Positions 1 to 10,870 of a stretch of 64,000 bases of DNA are shown here, piece after piece. Every line of letters begins with the position of its first letter. Positions within the stretch are counted from its first letter, which is position 1. The translations under genes were made by a program, and so were the position numbers. This DNA is from Bufo bufo (taxonomy: Eukaryota > Chordata > Amphibia > Anura > Bufonidae). A model generated the notes under the pieces. It was given only the letters and a program-made list of their open reading frames with translations, did not search any database and was not told the origin of the DNA. Location: NCBI RefSeq assembly GCF_905171765.1, contig NC_053390.1, forward strand, positions 514,438,852 through 514,502,851, given 5' to 3'.

Positions 1-377
1 CTCTCCATACTTCATTTATTATATGCTTCCTAACTTGCAACCATCCCTTATGCATCAATTGTGTAATGTTTACTAAACCCATCTGCTCTTCCCATTTTTG
101 AAAACTTCCTTCTCTATCATTTAATAGTTCTTCAGTTCGCAATCTGTAGTATAAGTGGGAGACTGAAGTTCTCCCTCCCCCAGCTCCAATATTGTGTCCA
201 AAATATTATGCTTTATTTCCTTGTGAACCATTAGTAGATTTGAGTATATGGCTGCCTTTACTTGAGCATATTGTATAGTTTGAAAAGGGGTTAAAGAGAA
301 TTTATCTATCACTTCCGACTCCCTAAGCCATCTGGGCTCCACGGGATGTAGCAAGTGCCTGACCTGTAGGATTCCCT
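1..377 (-). pseudogene. L1-like ORF2 C-terminal fragment, downstream half
   Basis: Minus-strand reading in the style of the C-terminal region of L1/Tx1-type LINE ORF2 proteins (after the RT domain). Recognisable stretches are LQVRHLLHP, EPRWLRESEVIDKF and, beyond a stop near position 121, a continuation containing FQKWEEQMG towards base 1. The upstream half of the same ORF lies at 2837-3498. The two halves are separated by a TTAA-target DNA element, and removing that element plus one TTAA leaves the reading frame continuous. It is broken by at least one stop and cut by the window edge, so it is a dead fragment. The family assignment is from pattern; the subfamily is unknown and differs in sequence from the L1 at 31-42 kb. 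Confidence 0.7.
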
Positions 378-2836
378 TTAACCACTTCCCATCTGGGCCC
401 TTTGCCCCCTTCCTGACCAGGCCAAATTTTGCAAAACGGACATATCTCACTTTATGTGGTAATAACTTTGGAACGCCTTTATTTATCCAAGTCATTCAGA
501 GATTGTTTTCTCGTGACACATTGTACTTCATGATAGTCATAAATTTGAGTCAAAATATTTCACCTTTATTTATGAAAAAATCCCAAATTTACCCAAAAAT
601 CTAAAAAAATCGCAATTTTCTAAATTTCAATTTCTCTGCTTTTAAAACAGAAAGTGATACCTCATAAAATATTTATTATTTAACATTCCCCATATGTCTA
701 CTTTATGTTGGCATCATTTTGGAAATGTCATTTTATTTTTTTAGGACGTTAGAAGGCTTAGAAGTTTAGAAGCAATTCTTCAAATTTTTAAGAAAATTGC
801 CAAAACCCACTTTATAAGGACCAGTTCAGGTCTGAAGTCACTTTGTGGGGCCTACATAGTGGATACCCCCATAAATGACCCCATTGTAGAAACTACACCC
901 CTCAAGGTATTCAAAACCGATTTTACAAACTTTGTTAACCCTTTAGGCGTTCCACAAGAATTAAAGGAAAATGGAGATCAAATTTTTAAATTTCACTTTT
1001 TTGGCAGATTTTCCATTTTAATCAATTTTTTTCTCTAACACATCGATGGTTAACAGCCAAACAAAACTCAATATTTATTACCCAGATTCTGCGGTTTACA
1101 GAAACACCCCACATGTGGTCGTAAACTGCTGTATGGGCACACGGCAGGGCGCAGAAGGAAAGGAACTCCACATGGTTTTTAGATGCCATGTCCCATTTGA
1201 AGCCCCCTGATGCACCCTTACAGTAGAAACTCCCAAGAAGTGACCCCATTTTGGAAACTAGGGGATAAGGTGCCAGTTTTATTAGTGCTATTTTTGGGTA
1301 CATATGATTTTTTGATCATTCAATATAACACTTTATGGGGCAAGGTGACCAAAAAATTGGTTGTTTTAGCACAGTTTCTATTTATTTATTTTTACAGCGT
1401 TCACCTTAGGTGTTCAGTCAAGTGACATTTTTATAGAGCAGATTGTTATGGACGTGGCGATACCTAATATGTATACTTTTTCTCATTTATTAAAGTTTTA
1501 CACAATAATAGCATTTTTGAAACCAAAAAATTATGTTTTAATGTGTCCATGTTCTGAGAGCTATAGTTTTTTTATTTTTGGAGAGATTTTCTTATGTAGG
1601 GGCTCATTTTTTGCGGGATGAGGTGACTGTTTTATTGGTACCATTTTGTGGGACATACGCGTTTTTGATCACTTGGTGTTGCACCTTTTGTGATGCAAGG
1701 TGACAAAAATTGCTTGTTTTGACAGTTTTTTTTTTTTTTTTTACGGTGTTCACCCGAGGGGTTAGGTCATGTGATATTTTTATAGAGCTGGTTTTTACGG
1801 ACGCGGCAATACCTAATATGTATACTTTTTTTTATTTGTTTCACTTTAACACAATAATAGCATTTTTGAAACCAAAAAAATTATGTTTTAGTGTCTCCAT
1901 GTTCTAAGAGCTATAGTTTTTTTATTTTTTGAGAGATTTTCTTATGTAGGGGCTCATTTTTTGCGGGATGAGGTGACGGTTTTATTGGTACCATTTTGTG
2001 GGACATACGCGTTTTTGATCACTTGGTGTTGCACCTTTTGTGATGCAAGGTGACAAAAATTGCTTGTTTTGACACAGTTTTTTTTATTTATTTTTTTACG
2101 GTGTTCATCTGAGGGGTTAGGTCATGTGATATTTTTATAGAGCTGGTTTTTACGGACGCGGCAATACTAAATATGTCTATTTTACTTTATTTTTTCTATT
2201 TTAATATTTTTTTTTTTATTCCTAACTTGGGAACTTTTTTTTTTTTACATGTGAAACTTTATTTTATTTTATTTTTTCAACCCTTTATTTTTTTTATTTT
2301 TTTTTACACTTTTCGTCCCCCATAAGGTCATACAAGACCTCTGGGGGACATTTGCTTCACTTTTTCTTTTTTTTTTCACAGTTGATTTCTCCTGTAACTG
2401 GGGCTGAGATAGTAGCCCCAGTTACAGGACAAATGCACCCCTATAGAGGCTGTACAGCAGCAATCCTGCGCTGTACAGCCTCACAGCAGGGCTGATCGAG
2501 GTCTCTGAGAGACCTCACACAGCTCCTGCACACTCCGGTCACGGCGGTCACATGACCGCCGGGCCGGAACAGGAAGCGCACAGCGCTTCCTGCTCTGCAG
2601 ACACAGCGCTCGGTGAGCGCTGTGTCTGCAGCGATCGTGAAGGCAGGGACACCTGGGCACTGTCCCTGCCTTGTCTTAGGGTTGCCCTGCTGTCACTGAC
2701 AGCGGGCAACCCGATCAGCAGCTGCACGATTAGCGTGCAGCTGCTATTTCTGACAGGACGTTTTAAAACGTGCTGTCAGAAATAGACGTCCACCCATAGG
2801 ACGTTTATATCCTATGGGCGGACGTGAGGCGGTTAA
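378..2836. mobile_element. TTAA-target non-autonomous DNA element, copy A
   Basis: Bounded by TTAA at 378-381 and 2833-2836, with short imperfect inverted ends (CCACTTCCC... and the complement CCGCCTCACGTCC...). The interior is AT-rich, with ~346-bp internal tandem repeats and a GC-rich block (2390-2800). No transposase is recognisable; the open frames at 1022-1303 and 2552-2785 are shadows of repeat sequence. A TTAA target duplication is the signature of piggyBac and Kolobok superfamilies. The CCC-like ends favour piggyBac-type, but without a transposase the choice stays open. Its inverted sister copy B is at 3760-5897, and related elements are C (3499-6310) and D (11109-13753). Confidence 0.8.
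1467..2170. repeat. internal ~346-bp tandem repeat of element A
   Basis: The phrase TAATATGTATACTTTTT recurs at about 1467 and 1813, and a decayed form appears near 2166. Between them is a block containing TAGGGGCTCATTTTTTGCGG, then GGGACATACGCGTTTTTGAT, then a TTTATAGAGCTGG stretch. The same units occur reversed in copy B and in element D, so copy number inside the family varies. Confidence 0.7.
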
Positions 2837-3498
2837 TGCCCATTCTTTGAAAAGACTATTTGTATATCCTTGTGGAAACTCCAGGTTATTCCACAATAGA
2901 AGGTGCTTAGATATCCTATATGATAACCAAAACTTTTTCCTCAGAATTCTCCATGTAGCAATGGTATCCTTGATGAGGACAGAGTTTTTCATCCAAGCGG
3001 GAATGCTAATCAATCTCGCGTGTAATAGGGCTACCAAGGACCAGGGAGCGCAGAAACCAGCTTCGAAAGGCAAGGCAGAATAAAAGCCAGTGCCATTAAT
3101 CCAATCAGCAATGTGTTTTGCCATACAAGCCAGGTTATAACCTCTTACATCTGGGAAAGCTATACCACACAATTCCTTAGGGGCTATTAGCTTACGCAAA
3201 CTAATTATTGGGCGCTTGCCGTGCCAAAGAAAGGTTGTGAAAGCTTTGCTTATCCTATTTATGTCAGCATGCTTCAAGAGAATAGGTATAGTTTGTAGGG
3301 GATATAATAGTTTAGACATTGACATCATTTTGAGGAGATTATTTCGGCCCATTAAGGATAAAGGGAGGTTGTGCCATTGTCATAACTCATTTATGATATT
3401 ATTTATTAAAGGGACATAGTTTAGCCTGTAGATGGATTCCAAGGTTTTACCTATCTTGATGCCTAGATATGTGATAAATGACTTTGCAACTGGTGTAA
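2837..3498 (-). pseudogene. L1-like ORF2 C-terminal fragment, upstream half
   Basis: Minus-strand translation reads through the post-RT region of an L1-type ORF2: ITYLGIKIGK near 3460, NLPLSLMGRNNLLKM near 3340, then FLWHGKRPIISLRKL and a long stretch ending LFKEWAL at 2837. The YLGI and GR-NLLKM blocks are hallmarks of the thumb region of L1/Tx1 reverse transcriptases. One stop (near 3385) interrupts it. The 5' side ends near 3498, where sequence of a TTAA-family repeat begins without a visible target duplication. It continues, after removal of element A, into the fragment at 1-377. Confidence 0.75.
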
Positions 3499-6310
3499 AT
3501 ATTGAGTTTTATTTGGCTGTTAACCCTTGCTTTGCTACTGGAAAAATTTGATTAAAATGTAAAATCTGCCAAAAAAGTGAAATTCTGAAATTTCATCTCT
3601 ATTTTCCATGAATTCTTGTGGAACACTTAAAGGGTTAACAAAGTTTGTAAAACAGTTTTGTATACCTTGAGGGGTGTTGTTTCTAAAGTGGGGTCATTTT
3701 TAGGTGGTTTCTATTATGTAAGCTTCACAAAGTGACTTCAGACCTGAACTGGTCCTTAACCGCTTTACGTCCGCCCATAGGATATAAACGTCCTATGGGT
3801 GGACGTCTATTTCTGAAAGCACGTTTTAGAACTACCTTTCAGAAATAGCAGCTGCACGCTAATCGTGCAGCTGCTGATCGAGTTGCCCGCTGTCAGTGAC
3901 AGCAGGGCAACCCTAGGACAAGGCAGGGACAGTGCCCAGGTGTCCCTGCCTTCTAGATCACTGCAGACACAGCGCTCACCGAGCGCTGTGTCTGCAGAGA
4001 AGGAAGCGCTGTGCGCTTCCTGTTCCGGCCCGGCGGTCATGTGACCGCCGTGACCGGAGTGTGCAGGAGCTGTGTGAGGTCTCTCAGAGACCTCGATCAG
4101 CCCTGCTGTGAGGCTGTACAGCGCAGGATTGCTGCTGTACAGCCTCTATAGGGGTGTATTTGTCCTGTAACTGGGGCTACTATGTTAGCCCCAGTTACAG
4201 GAGAAATCAACTGTGAAAAAAAAAAGTGAAGTAAATGTCCCCCAGAGGTCTTGTATCAAAAACGCGTATGTCCCACAAAATAGTACCAATAAAACCGTCA
4301 CCTCATCCGGCAAAAAATTAGCCCCTACATAAGAAAATCTCTCAAAAAATAAAAAAACTATAGCTCTTAGAACATGGAGACACTAAAACATCATTTTTTT
4401 GGTTTCAAAAATGCTATTATTGTGTTAAAGTGAAACATATAAAAAAAAGTATACATATTAGGTATTGCCGTGTCCGTAAAAACCAGCTCTATAAAAATAT
4501 CACATGACCTAACCCCTCGGGTGAACACCGTAAAAATAAAAAATAAAAAACTGTGTCAAAACAAGCAATTTTTGGCACCGTGCATCACAAAAGGTGCAAC
4601 ACCAAGTGATCAAAAACGCGTATGTCCCACAAAATTGTACCAATAAAACCGTCACCTCATCCCGCAAAAAATGAGCCCCTACATAAGAAAATCTCTCAAA
4701 AAATAAAAAAAACTATAGCTCTCAGAACATGGACACATTAAAACATAATTTTTTTGTTTCTAAAATGCTATTATTGTGTAAAACTTTAATAAATGAGAAA
4801 AAGTATACATATTAGGTATCGCCACGTCCGTAACGATCTGCTCTATAAAAATGTCACTTGACTGAACCCCTCAGGTGAACGCTGTAAAAATAAATAAATA
4901 GAAACTGTGCTAAAACAACCAATTTTTTGGTCACCTTGCCCCATAAAGTGTTATAATGAATGATCAAAAAATCATATGTACCCAAAAATAGTACTAATAA
5001 AACTGGCACCTTATCCCCTAGTTTCCAAAATGGGGTCACTTCTTGGGAGTTTCTACTGTAAGGGTGCATCAGGGGGCTTCAAATGGGACATGGCATCTAA
5101 AAACCATGTGGAGTTCCTTTTCTTCTGCGCCCTGCCGTGTGCCCATACAGCAGTTTATGACAACATGTGGGGTGTTTCTGTAAACCGCAGAATCTGGGTA
5201 ATAAATATTGAGTTTTGTTTGGCTGTTAACCATCGATGTGTTAAAGAAAAAAATTGATTAAAATGGAAAATCTGCCAAAAAAGTGAAATTTAAAAATTTG
5301 ATCTCCATTTTCCTTTAATTCTTGTGGAACGCCTAAAGGGTTAACAAAGTTTGTAAAATCGGTTTTGAATACCTTGAGGGGTGTAGTTTCTACAATGGGG
5401 TCATTTATGGGGGTATCCGCTATGTAGGCCCCACAAAGTGACTTCAGACCTGAACTGGTCCTTATAAAGTGGGTTTTGGCAATTTTCTTATAGATTTGAA
5501 GAATTGCTTCTAAACTTCTATGCCCTCTAACGTCCTAAAAAAATAAAATGACATTTCCAAAATGATGCCAACATAAAGTAGACATATGGGGAATGTTAAA
5601 TAATAAATATTTTATGAGGTATCACTTTCTGTTTTAAAAGCAGAGAAATTGAACTTTAGAAAATTGCGAATTTTTCAAATTTTTGGGTAAATTTGGGATT
5701 TTTTTATAAATAAAGGTGAAATATTTTGACTCAAATTTATGATTATCATGAAGTACAATGTGTCACGAGAAAACAATCTCTGAATGACTTGGATAAATAA
5801 AGGAGTTCCAAAGTTATTACCACATAAAGTGAGATATGTCAGTTTTGCAAAATTTGGCCTGGTCAGGAAGGGGGCAAATGGCCCAGATGGCAAGTGGTTA
5901 AAAAGTGGGTTTTGGAAATTTTCCCAAAAATTTCAAGATTTGCTTCCAAACTTCTAAGCCTTCTAACGTCCCCAAAAAATAAAATGTCATTTTCAAAATG
6001 ATCCAAACATGAAGTAGACATATGGGAAATTATAAAGTAATTACTATTTTTGGAGGTATTACTATCTTTATTATAAAAGTAGAGAAATAAAAATTTGCAC
6101 ATTTTTCAAAATTTTTGCTAAATATTTTTTTTATGAATAAAAATGATATTTTTTTACTCATTTTTACCACTGTTATGAAGTACAATATGTGACGAGAAAA
6201 CAATATCAGAATGGCCTGTATAAGTAAAAGTGTTTTAAAGTTATTACCACATAAAGTGACACATAAATGGCCTGGGCAGGAAGGTGAAAACAGGCCCGGG
6301 GTTGAAAGGG
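3499..6310. mobile_element. TTAA-family element C, truncated at the left, hosting copy B
   Basis: Sequence at 3499-3755 and 5902-6310 forms one repeat of the same superfamily as A and D. It shows the blocks TTGAGTTTTATTTGGCTGTT and GACTTCAGACCTGAACTGG on the left, and GTACAATATGTGACGAGAA with a terminal TTAA at 6311-6314 on the right. The two parts join across a single TTAA when copy B (3760-5897) is removed, and the joined sequence matches the order seen in element D at 13300-13350. The left end is missing: it abuts LINE sequence with no TTAA. Confidence 0.65.
3760..5897. mobile_element. TTAA-target non-autonomous DNA element, copy B (inverted relative to A)
   Basis: Flanked by TTAA at 3756-3759 and 5898-5901. 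It is the reverse complement of copy A with roughly 97% identity where I compared about 190 bases of the outer end (4 differences). It is about 310 bp shorter than A, having lost an AT-rich portion and part of the tandem repeats. Ends are CCGCTTTACGTCC at the left and GGCAAGTGG at the right. With A it forms inverted arms of about 2.1 kb around a ~0.92-kb spacer. No transposase is seen. Confidence 0.8.
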
Positions 6311-6690
6311 TTAATGGGGGCAGATCCCTGCCTCTGTTTATACACAAACACATGTGTCAGAAAAGAAAGTGGCTTGTTTTAAACAAGCATCCATAAATTA
6401 TGCCTTAATGGAGGCAGAATACCTGCTTGTATTTATACATAGAAGTGTCAGAAGAAAGACTGGCTTATTCTATACAAGCCTCCAAAAATTGTGCATTATC
6501 AGGGAATTGCTGTCCATATTTATACACACACATGTTTGTTGTTTTCTGCACAAGCATCCACAAATTATTCGTTAACAAGGTGTTCATTGTCAGAAGAAAG
6601 ACTGTCTTCTACTTCACAAACATCCAAAAATTATGCATTAAAGGGGGTAGAATTCCTGCTGGTATTTATATATATTTACAAGAAGTTTTT
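6311..6690. repeat. imperfect ~93-bp tandem repeat
   Basis: About four to five degenerate units. Each starts near a TTAANGGGGG motif and holds CTG-TATTTATACACA, then GTGTCAGAAGAAAGACTG, then ACAAGCATCCAAAAATTATGC. Units begin near 6312, 6405, 6495, 6571 and 6638; the third and fourth are shortened. The short open frames here are by-products of the repeat. Confidence 0.7.
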
Positions 6691-7000
6691 GATTCACCAG
6701 CTTCGCCAAACTTTGTCAAGAAATTTGTTTGGTTATTAATTACTTAGTCACAAATTGCTTTTCATTGTAGGGAGTTGGCACAATGACAGAGAACGGTGAT
6801 CGCGCTTCCCCCTGTCATTTAACCCTTCAGATGCTGTGTTCAATGCTGATCGCTGCATCTGAGACTCACATTCAGGTGCTCAGGGGGTTAATCGGGGTTA
6901 AAAAAAAATTATACTCACCTCATCCACTTGATCGGGGAGAGGCCATCCACTGCCATCTTTATTGATTATTTATTTATTTATTCTGCAGTTGTGCCTACAA
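6691..7000. other. no gene recognised; low-copy or decayed repeat sequence
   Basis: A GC-balanced stretch with GATCGC and GGGGTTAATCGGGG motifs, followed by a TATT microsatellite run before the hAT MITE. I see no coding pattern, RNA gene or defined element ends. Confidence 0.5.
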
Positions 7001-7222
7001 CAGGGGCGTAACTAACATAGAGACAGACCATGTGACTGCTTTGGGGCCCAGGGCAAGAGGGGGCCCAGTCTTATCTCCTTTTTACTGGAAGTGTCAACTT
7101 GGTCAGGATTCTACCCTCTAAAGGAACAACATTTAGCAAATGAGTCAGTGGAAAATGGCCCAAGGGTCATTGAAAAGGGTTTAGGCAGAAATCATTCTGT
7201 CCTGTCTCTATGTACGCCACTG
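7001..7222. mobile_element. hAT-type MITE
   Basis: Left end CAGGGGCGTAACTAACATAG and right end, read on the minus strand, CAGTGGCGTACATAGAGACA form imperfect terminal inverted repeats, with CATAGAGACAG shared. The CAG...CTG termini and GGCGTA are typical of hAT elements. The flanking octamers gcctacaa (6993-7000) and gcctatgg (7223-7230) agree at the first five positions, compatible with a decayed 8-bp target duplication. No coding capacity. Confidence 0.65.
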
Positions 7223-8363
7223 GCCTATGGACAAATTTTGTCACCTCTTTGAAGGGCTTTAGCATGTGAAAAGTGTCTGATGAACAGCCACTGCCTGACT
7301 TCGACATGCTCCCTGCTGAGTTGGTTTGCTGCATGTCAATGGTTCACTTTATACATACATATGATATGAGGGAGGGTGGTGGGTGTGACATTCTGCCCTT
7401 CTGCTGTTGGGGACAGGAGGATGTCCATGGAGGAAGACATGGAGGAGGTGGATAAGCGCCTGTTTTTTGGTAAACAGACCAACATAAATGTGGCGATGTC
7501 AAAATGATCTGGCCTTGTCCCAGTGGGCTGTGAAAGACTGCACTGACCCTACCCTGTCCATAGGGGTGTGCACCTTGCCACACAGTGAGAATTGCAATTT
7601 TAAACAATTGTTTTGAAAAAAAAATGGACAGCTGGGCAGAAGTATGACATACAACAAAATAAAATGTCGGTGAAGGTGGAGAATTGCACTACAATTACTA
7701 CAACTAAGTAGTACCGCAGCAACTATACCTCCAGCAACTTGGCCTGGTGGGTCTTCAGCTTGCACACAAGCTAATTGCTAGTCAAGAATGGTTTTCTTAT
7801 GGCGACACATTCTGTTTTGGATGTCTCACGATGGAGGACTCTGGGCAGGAAAAGAAGCAGCTGATGATGACAAGGACACTGTACTGCTTGCATATGGCTG
7901 TGGTTTTGCGTGCAGGTCTTGTGGAGAAGAATCGTCATATTGGAGTTGCACAGAGCTAGGGGCAGCCTAGCTTGGCCTAGATCTAACACATTTTGAGACT
8001 GCACCCACAATATAAGTGGCATCACCAGTTCTTGAACTGACCACAACAGAAGCAGATCAGGTACTGCCATTTTTTTTAGGAGGTTCTGGCCGTATATTAC
8101 CTCTGCTCTTTATTGCTGGCACTGACACCACCCTCCTCTGATGTCACCTCCTCTTCAGTAGCCCAATGTGGCTCCCATATCCTGAATCTCTTTCCTTCCA
8201 CAAACACACTGCACAAAGGTATTGACAATTTACAATTGTAATGCAATTTTTGCAGTGAAGCATGTTCGAACTACTCTGATGCAATAATGCAGACTCTTCA
8301 CTAAAAGGTTGGTGTGATAATGCAATTTTTTTTGCAGTGATGTTAGACACCTTTTGAATTAGA
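7223..8363. other. no gene recognised
   Basis: Several open frames of 60-99 codons occur on both strands, but none shows a domain or motif I know, and they overlap one another in different frames. There are no clear terminal repeats or target duplications. This may be low-copy sequence or an old, decayed element. Confidence 0.5.
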
Positions 8364-8550
8364 CACTATTAGGGTAATTTACAAAACTGGTGTTAAGTAG
8401 AACTGGCTTAGTTGTCCACAGCAACCAATTAGATTCAACCTTTCATTTTTGACAGCTCCTTTTGAAAATGAAAGGTGGAATCTGATCGGTTGCTATAGGC
8501 AACTAAGCCAGTTGTACTTTAAACCAGTTTTTTAAATGACCCTAATAGTG
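8364..8550. repeat. foldback MITE of ~187 bp
   Basis: The left arm starts CACTATTAGGGTAATTTACA and the right arm ends AAATGACCCTAATAGTG; the inner arms pair AACTGGCTTAGTTG with CAACTAAGCCAGTT, and CAACCAATTAGATTC with a GAATCTGATCGGTTG-type complement. The whole unit folds into one imperfect hairpin. It resembles a repeat that is common in frog genomes (recognised from general knowledge, not searched). Confidence 0.7.
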
Positions 8551-8868
8551 TTTGCTGCTGTTGGCTTGTAGTAATGCACATGTCCGTGTTTAGTAACACG
8601 GCTATAATGCAATTGAGGTGCCCAATTACATATGGTACATGGAAACTGGTTTCTAGAAAAAAAAAGGGCAGTTCCTCAGTGTTTAGGATCATGTAATTGG
8701 TATCGAACTATAGAAAGAAACTTTTAAAGAAAATGGCTGCTTTTGCAAGAATCTGTATTGTAGAACTAGTGGCTAGAAGCGGAGCTGGCAGTAGCCTGCC
8801 AGCAAATACATCTGATAATGACAAGTCCTCACTCCCTCACTCTCTTTGCCTGATTACACTATTTAATA
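8551..8868. other. no gene recognised
   Basis: Unassigned sequence between the foldback unit and the TA-target element. No motifs, inverted ends or plausible coding region seen. Confidence 0.5.
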
Positions 8869-9036
8869 TACCGTATTTTCCGGCGTATAAGACGACTTTC
8901 TAACACTAGAAATTATTTTCAAAAGTCGGGGGTCGTCCTATACGCCGGGTATGCTCAGATCCGATGGTATATTCTAACCCCCAGGCGTTCCCATGGTGAC
9001 AGGGACGCTTGCCTGGGGGTTAGAATATACAGGGAC

Positions 9037-9317
9037 CCGCGGCTCAGAGGAGTATACATTTATTAACTGTAATCCGTAACTTTAACTTTAAATCAGCGCT
9101 CATCTCTTTACTAGGGTACCTTACTCTCAGCTCCGGTAACAAGCAGTGCGGGCGGCGCTCACTCACTAGGCGGCGCAGGCATGTTACGTCAGTGAGTGAG
9201 CGCCGCCCGCACTGCCTGTTATCGGAGCTGAGAGTAAGGTACCCTAGTAAAGAGATGAGCGCTGATTTAAAGTTAAAGTTACGGATTACAGTTAATAAAT
9301 GTATACTCCTCTGAGCG
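9037..9317. repeat. long inverted repeat (cruciform) inside the TA-target element
   Basis: Left arm 9037-9166 (starting GAGGAGTATACATTTATTAA) pairs with right arm 9190-9317 (ending ATGTATACTCCTC), around a ~23-base loop containing GGCGGCGCAGGCATG. Arms are about 128 bp with very few mismatches by eye. Confidence 0.85.
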
Positions 9318-9720
9318 GCGGGGAGGGGGATCTGTGGATGGCACATGGGGAGGGGGAACTGTGGATGGCACATGGGGAGGGGGATCTGTGGATGGCACAT
9401 GGGGAGGGGGATCTGTGGATGGCACATGGGGAGGGGGATCTGTGGATGGCACATGGGGAGGGGGATCTGTGGATGGCACATGGGGAGGGGGATCTGTGGA
9501 TGGCACATGGGGAGGGGGATCTGTGGATGGCACATGGGGAGGGGGATCTGTGGATGGCACTGTTATGGGGAGGGGGATCTGTGGATGGCACTGTTAAGGG
9601 GGGGATCTGTGGATGGCACTGTTATTGGGAGGGGGATCTGTGGATGGCACTGTTATGGGGAGGGGATCTGTGGATGGCACTGTTTAGGGGGGATCTGTGG
9701 ATGACACTGTCATGGGGTGG
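9318..9720. repeat. 27-bp minisatellite passing into a 31-bp variant
   Basis: About nine copies of a 27-bp unit (GGGGAGGGGGATCTGTGGAT plus GGCACAT) are followed by about five copies of a ~31-bp variant ending GGCACTGTTAT. Because 27 is a multiple of three, the array stays open in several frames on both strands and creates false ORFs. Confidence 0.9.
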
Positions 9721-10089
9721 ATATGTGAATGACACATTTAGCATAAGATGCTATATAGTGTCATCCACAGATCCCCCTCCCCATAACAGTGCCATCTACA
9801 GATCCCCCTCCTCATAACAGTGCCATCCACAGATCCCTCTCCTCATAACAGTGCCATCCACAGATCCCCCTCCTCATAACAGTGTCATCCACAGATCCCC
9901 CTCATAACAGTGCCATCCACAGATCCCAGTCAGTTCCCTGGACTGGAGAAGATCGTCTTGAGGACAGGGAGGGCTGGGCCTTCAGGGGTAGTCTTATACT
10001 GCGAGTATAGCCCAAACCCTATATTTTTAATGGAAAAGTTGGGGGTCGTCTTATACGCCCAGTCGTCTTATACGCCGGAATATACGGTA

Positions 10090-10584
10090 CCCCAAATTCC
10101 CAAATATTTATCCTACTCTATCCCTGTAGTTTACTTCTACAGTCCCTATCACAGTATATCAGTGTAAGTACAGGTATGTACAGTATATCCAGGTTGCAAG
10201 TACAAAGCAGAATCGCATTCTGCTTGTTCTGCACAGGCACTTTCCTGCCTGCCTCCCCCTGCTGGCTGATCCAAGCTGTCGGTCAGCCTCTCAGACAATC
10301 AGGGCATGCCGTTGCCCCCATTTCCTCCATGTCATGTAACCATCCTTCTTCTTCCTCCCTCATGGTGTTGCCTGCCAGCATGGACTGTAAAATGGCAATA
10401 CACTCTGTTTTACCAGATTTTTCAGAAATGCATCAAAAATCTTCGGATTCGTTTTGCTAACAAATTTTTGTGAAATTTATAATGAATCCAGTGCATTAAC
10501 AATTAATTCCTTAGGCCTTAATTAACATGCAAGTAGAAACGCAATAATGCAAGGACACACTATTTTAGCACATGCAGTAACATA
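10090..10584. other. no gene recognised
   Basis: Unassigned sequence with a short open frame (10176-10460) that shows no known domain. No terminal repeats noticed. Confidence 0.5.
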
Positions 10585-10796
10585 CGGTAGTAACATAACA
10601 TAGTTTATAAGGCTGAAAAAAGACATCTGTCCATCCAGTTCGGCTTGTTATCCTGCAAGTTGATCCAGAGGAAGGGGGGAAGAAAAACTGAGGTAAAAGC
10701 CAATTTTCCTCACTTTAGGAGAAAAATATTTCTTCCCAACTCCAATCAGGCAATCAGAATAACTCCCTGTATCAAGGACCCATCTATAGTAGTAGC
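10585..10796. repeat. interspersed repeat of the type common in amphibians
   Basis: Contains ACATAGTTTATAAGGCTGAA, GACATCTGTCCATCCAGTTC, GATCCAGAGGAAGG and CAATCAGGCAATCAGAATAA. I recognise these as parts of a widely dispersed amphibian repeat. I cannot name its class with confidence from this copy, which carries several changes. Confidence 0.5.
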
Positions 10797-10870
10797 CAGT
10801 GGCGTAGCGTGGGTTGCCAGCACCCAGGCCAAGCCATGTATTGCGCCCCCCCACCTCTGGACATAATTAT
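10797..10870. mobile_element. hAT-like terminal fragment
   Basis: Starts CAGTGGCGTAGCGTGGGTTG, close to the ends of the hAT MITE at 7001. No matching right end or target duplication was found, so this is a partial copy. Confidence 0.4.

Larger units (their letters stand above)
8869..10089. mobile_element. non-autonomous TA-target DNA transposon with internal cruciform and minisatellite
   Basis: Terminal inverted repeats of about 26 bp: CCGTATTTTCCGGCGTATAA at 8871 and, on the minus strand from 10087, CCGTATATTCCGGCGTATAA, both followed by GACGAC and flanked by TA (8869-8870, 10088-10089). The TA target suggests Tc1/mariner-type mobilisation, but no transposase is present. The interior holds a long perfect-looking inverted repeat (9037-9317), a 27-bp minisatellite and a 31-bp derivative (9318-9720), and the same motif again on the opposite strand (9760-9930). 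The long open frames across 9044-9817 come from the minisatellite. Confidence 0.75.

Noticed and set aside
1022..1303. A 93-codon frame conserved between copies A (minus) and B (plus)
   Set aside because: The two copies are simply ~97% identical DNA. Related element D does not keep the frame, and no protein family is recognisable.
2552..2785. A 77-codon frame shared by elements A and B (2552-2785, 3807-4040)
   Set aside because: Same reason: shared GC-rich repeat sequence, no domain.
7223..8363. Small frames (60-99 codons) as possible host exons
   Set aside because: Overlapping frames on both strands, no recognisable domain, and no splice-supported structure I could defend.
9044..9817. Repetitive 9-residue-unit proteins on both strands
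   Set aside because: The 27-bp minisatellite has a unit divisible by three, so frames remain open by chance.
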